From assembly GCA_015490435.1 (NCBI GenBank), contig WFXV01000153.1, positions 1 through 7,175 on the forward strand: 7,175 nucleotides of DNA, given 5' to 3'. The DNA comes from Thermaceae bacterium. GTDB taxonomy: Bacteria > Deinococcota > Deinococci > Deinococcales > Marinithermaceae. Under the pieces are notes generated by a model. That model searched no databases. It was given only the letters and a program-made list of their open reading frames with translations, and had not been told where the DNA came from. The position numbers and the translations under genes are program-made. Within the stretch, counting starts at the first letter, position 1; each line of letters starts with the position of its first letter. Below, piece by piece: positions 1 through 6,239 of this stretch.

Positions 1-141
1 CGAGACCCCTTGGAACTGCAGCGAGCGTTGGACGAGTACCGGCACTTCTACAACACCCGGCGTTTGCACCAGGCGTTGGGCTACCGGACGCCGCTGGAAG
101 TTGTGGAGTCCAAGAGGGTCAAAGTGGTATCGTTTTCGTGA
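1..141 (+). CDS. IS transposase, C-terminal end (partial, 5' end outside window)
   Basis: This is an open frame from the window edge to a TGA, giving 46 residues. It contains FYNTRRLHQALGYRTP, the hallmark tail of the integrase core (rve) domain in IS3/IS481-type DDE transposases, where a YN-x-x-R-x-H-x-x-LG-x-x-TP stretch follows the catalytic glutamate by a few turns. The catalytic residues themselves lie to the left of the window, so it cannot be said whether the element is intact. The protein ends with a short basic/hydrophobic tail (KRVKVVSFS). IS3 and IS481 cannot be separated from this fragment. The right end of the element must lie within the next 100-200 bp, just upstream of the exported-protein operon, but no terminal repeat can be identified without the left end. 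Confidence 0.88.
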   Translation, partial: RDPLELQRALDEYRHFYNTRRLHQALGYRTPLEVVESKRVKVVSFS

Positions 142-348
142 AGCACTACACGACGTTACCTGGCCGTTACCCGCGAACGTCTATACCCAACTTAGACCAA
201 ATCCGCACCCACGAGACCCCGCGTTTGGGGGTTTATGGCACATTCGCATACTCTTCCTAGTCTGAGCCGCGTAGGGGGTGAAAAGAAGGTGAAGACCCAA
301 AAGGCGGCAAAAGGAGGGAAGTTCACTACGAGGAAGGAGGGTAAAGGT
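142..348. other. Intergenic leader between IS transposase and operon
   Basis: I see no gene in this stretch of about 207 bp. It should hold the right end of the insertion sequence and the promoter of the downstream operon. Visible elements are a 6-bp inverted repeat GACGTT/AACGTC (152-157 and 176-181) enclosing two direct copies of CGTTACC (154-160 and 165-171); a short possible hairpin ACCCC/GGGGT (216-220 and 228-232); and a weak promoter-like pair, TTGGGG (225-230) and CATACT (247-252) with a 16-bp spacer, which matches the sigma-70 consensus poorly. From about 260 to 348 the + strand is strongly purine-rich. The composition is visibly less GC-rich than the rest of the window. Confidence 0.5.
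334..340 (+). promoter_or_regulatory. Ribosome binding site fixing the start at 349
   Basis: AAGGAGG lies 8 nt upstream of ATG 349. It decides the start against an in-frame ATG at 235 that would add a 38-residue, lysine-rich extension ahead of the signal peptide. A second identical AAGGAGG at 311-317 has no start codon at a usable distance. Confidence 0.8.
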
Positions 349-1203
349 ATGAGGAAACTGGCGGCACTCATGATTCTGGCTCTGGGACTGGCGCTGGCGC
401 AGACCGCCGGACCCACGATCATCCCCACCACGGGGGACGGTCCCGACGCGGTGGACAAGGGCACGGACCAGGCGAGCGTGAACCAGACGGTCAAGCTCGT
501 CCTGCCCCAGGCCACCGCGCTGCACCTCGACGTGACCGAAGTGGTTTTCGATCTTACCGGAATGGATGGCGAGGGTTGGCCCCACGAGAATGACCCCTTC
601 GCCAACGACTCCACGATCGCCTGTGTAATGGCCCAGCCTGGTGGCCAGGACACCACTAGCCAGCTCGGGGACGAGTTCTGGAACCAGGTGCAGTTCCTCC
701 CGGGTGGCACCTACTATGAGGCCCTGACCTAGCCTAACATCCGCCCGGTGGGCTTTGGCACCGTCGACTCCTACCCGCCTATCGAGCTTGACGAGGAAGA
801 TGAGCTGGTAGAAGGCTCCAAGGGCTACTTCGTCTGCTATAAGACCACGATCCTGCAGATCTTCTCTAACTGGGATTACTGGGACCTAGTCGTCGAACGT
901 AACGACACCACTGACCAGGGCATCGAGCACCTCTACATCCAAGGCAACCTCTGCTCCACTTTCGGCCAGGCCACCGGGCTCTATGACTTGCCCAACGGTG
1001 CGATGCGCCACCTGATCCCAAAGACCATGAACTTCGGCCCCACCGGTGCACACACGGTGGGTGAAGACCTCCCCGAGGAGTGCACCGGCAAGAGCTGGCT
1101 AGACATGCTGGTGGTCCTCGCGGTCAAGGTCAATGCCGACCGCTACGGCACCAATCAGGCCGACCTGACCTACACCCTCTTCTCCGCCGACGCGCAGTTC
1201 TAA
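349..1203 (+). pseudogene. Secreted subunit-like (pilin-like) protein, interrupted by in-frame TAG at 730-732
   Basis: From ATG 349 the frame reads a signal peptide (MRKLAALMILALGLALA, cleavage about A17|Q18), then mature sequence to codon 127, then TAG at codon 128. The same frame continues without another stop to TAA at 1201-1203. The whole would be 284 codons including the TAG. The continuation is protein-like: acidic, with tryptophans and aromatics, and ending in alternating strand-like sequence (ADLTYTLFSADAQF). No frameshift is needed; one base change (for example CAG to TAG) explains the break. A GTG at 748 could restart in frame, but it has no ribosome binding site and no signal peptide. 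Cysteines at 92, 163, 202 and 245 could form two disulfides, and only the first precedes the stop. Residues 48-69 resemble residues 24-45 of the small exported protein at 2108. Position at the head of a chaperone/barrel operon suggests a major structural subunit; this is inference. Alternatives are a sequencing error, readthrough, or a truncated 127-residue product. Confidence 0.75.
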
Positions 1204-1214
1204 CCCCAGCGACC

Positions 1215-1240
1215 GGGGGCGGGCCGCTACGCCCGCCCCC
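1215..1240 (+). terminator. GC-rich hairpin between subunit gene and chaperone gene (attenuator-like)
   Basis: GGGGGCGGGC (1215-1224) pairs perfectly with GCCCGCCCCC (1231-1240), a 10-bp all-G/C stem with a 6-nt loop. It starts 11 nt after the TAA of the first gene and ends 14 nt before the ribosome binding site of the second. No clean U-run follows (ACCTTCTACTCC), so it may be a partial terminator or an mRNA-stabilising 3' structure rather than a full stop. Such structures after a major subunit gene commonly let the subunit be made in excess of the assembly proteins. Confidence 0.6.
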
Positions 1241-1265
1241 ACCTTCTACTCCTAGGGAGGCTGCC

Positions 1266-2105
1266 GTGGTACGAATCCTACGAAACCTCGCGCTGATGCT
1301 GGCGCTCGTCACCGCCGCACCCGCACTGGCGCAGTCGGCGGTGGCGATCAGCTCCCCGGCCAAACTTTTCGAGGCCCGTCCCGGGGATGAGCTCAACTTC
1401 ACGCTCCAGGTCTTTAACCCGAGCCCCGACCCGGTGCTGGTACGGGTCTCGGTCGGGGACTGGACCTACCAACCCGACGGTCAGCCGCTCTTCCTCGAGC
1501 CCGGAAGCGTGCCGCGAAGCGCCGCCGGCTGGATCACCTTCAGCCCCACCAGTTTCCGGCTCGAGGGAAAGGGTCGGGCGGAGGTGCGCTACACCATCCG
1601 CGTTCCCGAAAACGCCGAGCCCGGCAGCCACTGGGCCGCGCTTTTCCTCCTCGCCGAGAACCCTAACCCGCCCCCGGGGGAAAAACTCGCAGCCCTCCGG
1701 ATCCGGGTCGCCCACACGATCTACGTCAACCTGCCCGAGATCACCAAGCGGGGGGAGATCCTGGGCATTACCGTCACCCCGCCCGAAGAGCCCGACCGTC
1801 CGGTGGTGATCGCGGTACAGTACGCGAACACTGGGAACGCGGTCCAGGCAGTAACCGGTTCCATCGAGGTACGGAACGCCCGGGGCGAGGTGGTAGGCAG
1901 GGTCGAGGTCGACCGCACCGTGGTGCTTCCCGGCACCATCCGCATCCTGCTCGCCCGGTTCTTCGGACCGGTGCCGGCTGGAGACTACGTGGTGCTCGCG
2001 GTGCTGAACTACGGCGACGAGACCGTGGACGTCGCGGGGCAGAGCGTCTTCCGCCTGGAGCAGAACCTGGTGGCTCCCCGCTCGCGTTCGGAAGGGGGAG
2101 GGTAA
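1266..2105 (+). CDS. Secreted PapD-like / Ig-fold periplasmic chaperone candidate
   Basis: The product is 279 residues. The GTG start at 1266 is chosen because GGGAGG (1255-1260) sits 5 nt upstream and because translation from there gives a standard signal peptide (hydrophobic core, then APALA|Q, cleavage about 22|23). The mature protein reads as two immunoglobulin-like beta domains. Domain 1 (about 24-145) has the pattern of a strand pair with N-P-S-P-D-P-V-L-V-R-V, then W-x-T-F-S-P-x-x-F-x-L-x-G-x-G-x-A-x-V-R-Y-T-I-x-V-P and G-S-H-W-A-A-L-F-L, which resembles PapD/FimC G1-strand regions and also WxL-associated DUF916-type domains. Domain 2 (about 155-265) repeats the A-N-T-G-N-A-V ... V-L-P-G-T-I-R pattern. 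No cysteines are seen. Its place between two subunit-like genes and ahead of a barrel protein favours a periplasmic chaperone. A cell-surface Ig-fold protein without chaperone function is the main alternative. Confidence 0.75.
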   Translation: MVRILRNLALMLALVTAAPALAQSAVAISSPAKLFEARPGDELNFTLQVFNPSPDPVLVRVSVGDWTYQPDGQPLFLEPGSVPRSAAGWITFSPTSFRLEGKGRAEVRYTIRVPENAEPGSHWAALFLLAENPNPPPGEKLAALRIRVAHTIYVNLPEITKRGEILGITVTPPEEPDRPVVIAVQYANTGNAVQAVTGSIEVRNARGEVVGRVEVDRTVVLPGTIRILLARFFGPVPAGDYVVLAVLNYGDETVDVAGQSVFRLEQNLVAPRSRSEGGG

Positions 2106-2107
2106 CC

Positions 2108-2605
2108 GTGCGGAAGCTGATGGCAGGACTGGTGCTGGGCCTTTGGGGATGGGCCCAGGCCCAGACCAGTTGGAACGTACAGGCTGTCATTCCCGAGGCG
2201 ATCGCGCTCCGCACCCCGACGAACACAATCGCCTTTGAGCTAAGCCTGGAAGATTATCCACCCGAGCGCTTTCCCGCCCGCTACCGGCCAAGCGCCCCCG
2301 AGGGCGGGGTGCTGCCGGTGCAGGTCTTCGTCAACCACCCGGGAAGCTGGAACCTGCTCCTCTCCATCCCCGAGTTCGTCGCCGAGGGGGGAGACGAGGT
2401 GCTAAGCCCCGACCGGATCCTCTTCCGGGTCGACGAAGGTCCCTGGCTCCGGGGAAGCGCGGCACCGGTGCTCTTCTACACCGGATCCGGGCCCACGGGA
2501 GGCTGGCAGGAGCTCCGGCTCAAGTTCCTCCTCGAGCTCAAGGGGAACGAGCCCGCCGGCACCTACGTGGTCGACGTCGTCATCACCGGGATCCTCGGTC
2601 CCTGA
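2108..2605 (+). CDS. Small secreted subunit-like protein
   Basis: The product is 165 residues from GTG 2108, two bases after the upstream TAA. The ribosome binding site (GGGGGAGGG, 2094-2102) overlaps the end of the chaperone gene, so the two are translationally linked. The signal peptide is MRKLMAGLVLGLWGWAQA|Q (cleavage about 18|19). The mature protein is rich in beta-strand patterns, has no cysteine, and ends with G-T-Y-V-V-D-V-V-I-T-G, a strand-like C-terminus as expected of fibre subunits. Residues 24-45 (including V-I-P-E-A-I-A-L and A-F-E-L) align with residues 48-69 of the interrupted protein at 349, with 8 of 22 identical. I infer a minor or tip subunit of the same fibre. I do not recognise a named family, and a generic secreted beta protein cannot be excluded. 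An in-frame ATG at codon 5 is a less likely start. Confidence 0.72.
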   Translation: MRKLMAGLVLGLWGWAQAQTSWNVQAVIPEAIALRTPTNTIAFELSLEDYPPERFPARYRPSAPEGGVLPVQVFVNHPGSWNLLLSIPEFVAEGGDEVLSPDRILFRVDEGPWLRGSAAPVLFYTGSGPTGGWQELRLKFLLELKGNEPAGTYVVDVVITGILGP

Positions 2606-2607
2606 CC

Positions 2608-5600
2608 ATGCGCGGAGCCCTCATCCTCGGCGTCCTGCTGTTCGGACTCGCCCTGGCACAAAAACCCGCGGTACGCTTCGCCCTTCCGCCCCTCGTGGAG
2701 GCGGGCCCCGGCGATTACGCCACGCTCTTCTTCACCCTGGAAGGAGCGGGGGATGGGGTGCTCCGTCTCATCCTGCCCGAGGGCTGGGACGCCCTGCCCC
2801 TGCCCGCCCGGATCACGCTCAACCCACCCCGCACGCCGGTGGTGGTCACCGTCCGGGTGCCGGAGGGCGCGCGGGCCGGGACCGCCTACCCCGTCACCCT
2901 GGAGTTCTGCCCCGAGGGCGGAGGCTGTCTGCGCGCCCGGGGGCGGGTCACCGTCCTCCACCGGCCCGGCATCCTGCTCCACGTCGAACCCGAGACCGAG
3001 GGCACGCTGGGAGAACCGGCAAGGATCCGGGTCACGGTGACCAACCGGGGGAACCTTCCCGACCGGATCCGGCTCGTCGCCCGGGCCAACACCGGCCTGG
3101 CGGCGATCGAGCCCGGCGAGCTCGCGCTGGCACCGGGGGCCACCGGCTACGCCACCCTGGAGGTGAGCCTGCGCCCGGACCAGTCGGTCTCGCCCGGCTA
3201 CCGCATGGCCACCTGGGTCTACGCTTACTCCCGTTACCCCGGGGTCGAGGCCCGCGCCCGGACCCTGACACGCTGGCTTCCCCGGGGAGGCTTCCTCGGC
3301 CGGACCGAGGATCCCACGCTGCAATACCGGATCGGGGGCAGCGTAGGGCTCGGTGCCGGGGTGCGGGAGGGGAGGATCGGGGACTGGAACTTCGATTACG
3401 GTTTCGCCCCCGGAATCCGCGGAGCCCTTTCGGATTTCGTCACCGTGGAGGCCCGCACCAACCCGATCGAGCACAGCGAGGAGTCGATCTGGCCGGAACC
3501 CCCCCGGTACTTCGAAGCGCGGCTCACGGGCGAGGGCTGGAACACCGCGATCACAGTCGAGCGGACCCGGGCCGCCTTCAGCCTGGGGTTGGAACCGGGA
3601 GACTGGCGCTTCGAGCTCGGAGGCAACGGCCGTTACGATCTGAGCGAGCTGAACCTGAGCGGTGGAATCGCGAGCGCCCGGCGCGACCTCAACCTCCAGC
3701 TCGCGGGCCAGCTCCGGATCAAGAACGGCGCGCGCGACGAGCGCCTGATGCTCAGGCACGTACGTCCTCTGGGTGCGGGCTGGGCTCTGCGTCTTGGCGG
3801 CCAGTACACCGGCAAGCTCGGGGAGGACGGCAGCTACGTCGGGATCCTCGCGGCCAACCCCGAGCTGGTCTGGCGGGGGCGGAGCTACAACTTCGTGGCC
3901 GGGATGAGCCTCGCCCCCCAGATCGGCTTCTACGCGGTGAGCGTCTCCGGTGGGATGCGCCACTTCTACCCCTTCGGGATCCGGGGGTCGGCAAGCTACC
4001 AGACTGATCCCGCCGGCGACCGTTACCGGGTCTTCGCCACCGCGGTCGCGGTTCCCGCCCCGGGTAGCGTCTTCAAACTGGACGCCGGCGTACTCCGGGA
4101 ACCGGGGCAGTTTCCCCAGCTTCAGCTCGTACCCGGATTCAACTGGCTCACGGCACTGGGCGGGGGAAGCCGGCTCCAGTTCGGACTCGGGTACCGCTTT
4201 AACTATCTACCGGCCACCGGAGAAGCGGGCCACGCCCTCCGGACGAGCCTCGGCCTGAGTGGGTTGCGCTACGGGCTTTCGCTCCGCATGCTCTACCCCT
4301 TTGGCGACCCCTACCCCACCGGGGAACTGCGTTTTTCCCTGCAGCCGACACCGGCCGACAGCATCGAGCTCGGCTACCTGCGGAACTCCGAACGAATCCA
4401 GTACCGGGCGCGCTGGGACCGGCGCTGGGGGGCGGGGGTGCGGAGCTTCGTCGGCTTTTTGCGCAGCGAAGAGCCCACCCCCGTGGACCGGATCCGCGCC
4501 GGGGTCATCGTCGAGCGAATCGCGGGAAGTCCGCTGGGAATGAGCTTCGGCTACACCCTCCGCGATCCGGACGGGCTCGGCGAGGGCTCCCAGAGCCTCG
4601 AGCACCGGTTCCGGTTGGCGCTCGTCTTCGGGCTCGAGGGGCGCTTTCCCACCCCCGAGGGGGTGGTCGAGGCCTTCGGGGGCCGCCGCGAGGGGGTGGT
4701 CTTTGGCCGGGTCTTCGTCGACGAAAACCAAAACGGTCTCCACGATGCCGGGGAGCCTGGACTCGCGGGGGTGGGCGTCGTCCTCGGACGTGACCGGGCC
4801 ACCAGCGACGAAAAAGGCTTCTACCGCCTACGGGCGCGACCCGGTGCGTACCGGCCGCGGCTCGTGAACCTGCCGGCCGAGCTCGACCTTTACCGGGAGC
4901 TCGCGGTGACCGTGCGCCAGGGGGAGGAGCGGGAGCTCGACCTCCCCCTCGCCCCCACCGCCCAGGTGGCGGTCTGGGTCTTCCACGACGCGAACCGAAA
5001 CGGCGTCCCGGACCCCGACGAGCGGGGCATTCCCTACGCCGGGGTGCGCGTCGAGGGGCCCGGGGGAACCCGGACGGTGCGCACCGACGCCGAGGGGCGC
5101 GTGCTGGTGGGCGGGCTGCTGCCGGGGCGAAATCGCTTCAGCCCCGATCCAGCGGCGCTCCCGGCCCGCTTCCGCGCGACCGGGGAGCCGGTGGAGCTCG
5201 AGCTCGAACCGGGGCGCAGGGAGGAGGTGATCGCCCTCGGAGCCGCGCCTCCCCCCAAGAAGGTCGCCACCACCTTCCGGCCCGGCAAGCTCGCGGTCTT
5301 CGCCCACCTGCCCAAGCCCACCGCGGTCCCGGGCGCGGAGCTCGAGGTCCGGGCACTCGTCACCGATGCGGCGGAGCGGGTCTGGGCCGAGCTCCCGGAC
5401 GGAACCCGCGTGGTCCTGGACAAAACCCGCGAGAACCGTTACGAGGGGCGGATCCGGCTCTCCCGGAAGCTGGCCCCGGGCCCGCTTTCGATCCGGGTGG
5501 TCGCCGAGCGCGGCGGCGATCGGGCCGAGACCACGGCCTTCGCGACCCTGGTCCGCGGCCTTCCCTACCGGATCGAGCCCAGGCGGGCGACGGTGGGAAC

Positions 5601-5817
5601 CTTTACGATACGGATCGAACTCCTCTTTCGGGCGGAGCGCCTTCGCCTCGTGCTCGAGAACGGGGAGGTGATCGAACTCGAAAGCAAGGACGGGTACCGC
5701 TGGTCGGGCCAGCTCTCGGCGCAATCGCCGGGCCGGCTCTGGCTCCGACCGGTGGCGGACGAAGAGGCGTTAGAGCCCACCGCCCTAGAGGTGGTGGAAA
5801 GGGAGGGGAAACCATGA
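2608..5817 (+). CDS. Large outer-membrane beta-barrel, usher-like, with SdrD-B-like repeats
   Basis: The product is 1069 residues from ATG 2608, two bases after the preceding stop. There is no clear ribosome binding site, so coupling by reinitiation is likely. A signal peptide (cleavage about A17|Q18) is followed by an Ig-like domain (about 20-115, with C101 and C107 close enough to pair) and a second NEW3-like Ig domain (about 118-225, V-T-V-T-N-R-G-N-L-P-D). Residues 230-680 alternate polar and hydrophobic/aromatic residues with many glycines and Y/F/W at strand ends, typical of a transmembrane beta-barrel of roughly 24 strands. Then come two SdrD-B/Cna-B-like repeats, each opening with a calcium-loop-like motif: DENQNGLHDAGE (705-716) and DANRNGVPDPDE (794-805). 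About 200 residues of further Ig-like sequence end the protein. Known ushers are about 800-850 residues with a different layout, so this is usher-like by position and barrel, not by a recognised signature. It overlaps the next gene by 4 bp. Confidence 0.78.
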   Translation: MRGALILGVLLFGLALAQKPAVRFALPPLVEAGPGDYATLFFTLEGAGDGVLRLILPEGWDALPLPARITLNPPRTPVVVTVRVPEGARAGTAYPVTLEFCPEGGGCLRARGRVTVLHRPGILLHVEPETEGTLGEPARIRVTVTNRGNLPDRIRLVARANTGLAAIEPGELALAPGATGYATLEVSLRPDQSVSPGYRMATWVYAYSRYPGVEARARTLTRWLPRGGFLGRTEDPTLQYRIGGSVGLGAGVREGRIGDWNFDYGFAPGIRGALSDFVTVEARTNPIEHSEESIWPEPPRYFEARLTGEGWNTAITVERTRAAFSLGLEPGDWRFELGGNGRYDLSELNLSGGIASARRDLNLQLAGQLRIKNGARDERLMLRHVRPLGAGWALRLGGQYTGKLGEDGSYVGILAANPELVWRGRSYNFVAGMSLAPQIGFYAVSVSGGMRHFYPFGIRGSASYQTDPAGDRYRVFATAVAVPAPGSVFKLDAGVLREPGQFPQLQLVPGFNWLTALGGGSRLQFGLGYRFNYLPATGEAGHALRTSLGLSGLRYGLSLRMLYPFGDPYPTGELRFSLQPTPADSIELGYLRNSERIQYRARWDRRWGAGVRSFVGFLRSEEPTPVDRIRAGVIVERIAGSPLGMSFGYTLRDPDGLGEGSQSLEHRFRLALVFGLEGRFPTPEGVVEAFGGRREGVVFGRVFVDENQNGLHDAGEPGLAGVGVVLGRDRATSDEKGFYRLRARPGAYRPRLVNLPAELDLYRELAVTVRQGEERELDLPLAPTAQVAVWVFHDANRNGVPDPDERGIPYAGVRVEGPGGTRTVRTDAEGRVLVGGLLPGRNRFSPDPAALPARFRATGEPVELELEPGRREEVIALGAAPPPKKVATTFRPGKLAVFAHLPKPTAVPGAELEVRALVTDAAERVWAELPDGTRVVLDKTRENRYEGRIRLSRKLAPGPLSIRVVAERGGDRAETTAFATLVRGLPYRIEPRRATVGTFTIRIELLFRAERLRLVLENGEVIELESKDGYRWSGQLSAQSPGRLWLRPVADEEALEPTALEVVEREGKP

Positions 5818-6239
5818 GGTGGATGGGAATCGGACTGATCCTGGCGGTACTCCTCGCCGCCTGCAGCCAGACCCGCTACTTCCGGACCACCGGCAACCTG
5901 CGGGTGCTCGATAGCGAGCCCCCGCTCGAACGCTGCGTCCTCAGGGCCGGCGACTTCTTCATCTTGAAGGGCAACGACTTCGGTACCCCCGATGACTGGG
6001 AGAGCGGCGTCAACTACCTGATCCTGCCCGAGGAGCTGCCCGCCGAGGTGGAGCTCACCCGGGAACGGGACCCCGCTACGATCCAGGCCCGGGTTCCCGA
6101 GGGCGCGGTCTCGGGTACCGCCTGGCTCCACGTCGAGGGCGTGGGCGAGGCCACCTTCGAGGTCCAGATCGAGGGGGGCGTGACCCCCTCGCTCGCCCTG
6201 CCCGAGTGCCGCCCGCCCGGGCCTAGCGGATCAAACTGA
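5814..6239 (+). CDS. Small lipoprotein with TIG/IPT-like domain
   Basis: The product is 141 residues. The start ATG overlaps the barrel gene's TGA (ATGA at 5814-5817), and a GGGAGGGG stretch just upstream serves as ribosome binding site. The N-terminus is a lipoprotein signal with lipobox L-A-A-C, so C17 should be lipidated after signal peptidase II cleavage. Residues about 41-120 match the TIG/IPT Ig-fold pattern: L-R-A-G-D-x-x-x-L-K-G-N-D-F-G, then x-A-T-I-Q-A-R-V-P-E-G-A-V-S-G-T-A-x-L-x-V, then G-V-G-E-A-x-F. C41 and C132 flank this domain and could pair. As the last gene of the operon it is probably an accessory lipoprotein of the barrel or of the assembled surface structure; this is inference. 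The last 17 bp are also the end of folE on the other strand. Confidence 0.78.
   Translation: MRWMGIGLILAVLLAACSQTRYFRTTGNLRVLDSEPPLERCVLRAGDFFILKGNDFGTPDDWESGVNYLILPEELPAEVELTRERDPATIQARVPEGAVSGTAWLHVEGVGEATFEVQIEGGVTPSLALPECRPPGPSGSN

Noticed and set aside
235..348. In-frame upstream start adding 38 lysine-rich residues to the first subunit-like protein
   Set aside because: No ribosome binding site precedes ATG 235. AAGGAGG 8 nt before ATG 349 and a standard signal peptide starting there decide for 349.
748..1203. Independent 151-residue gene starting at GTG 748
   Set aside because: There is no ribosome binding site and no signal peptide, and it lies in exactly the same frame as the preceding secreted protein. 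It is better read as the second half of one gene split by TAG 730-732.
1080..1265. Upstream extension of the chaperone gene frame into the end of the first gene
   Set aside because: The translated extension is low-complexity (R/H/P-rich) and would bury the signal peptide. GTG 1266 has a strong ribosome binding site and gives a normal signal peptide.
2563..3963. 466-codon open frame on the minus strand inside the barrel gene
   Set aside because: The composition is dominated by G, P, R, E and D, with no domain pattern. It is a typical antisense shadow of a GC-rich gene, and the + strand frame has a signal peptide, coherent domains and operon spacing.
4828..5724. 298-codon open frame on the minus strand
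   Set aside because: It is an antisense shadow of the SdrB and Ig-like C-terminal region of the barrel protein, and no ribosome binding site or recognisable fold is visible.
6215..6222. GCCCGGGC palindrome as a bidirectional terminator between the converging genes
   Set aside because: It is an 8-bp self-complementary stretch with no loop or U/A run. Such sequences are expected by chance at this GC content.
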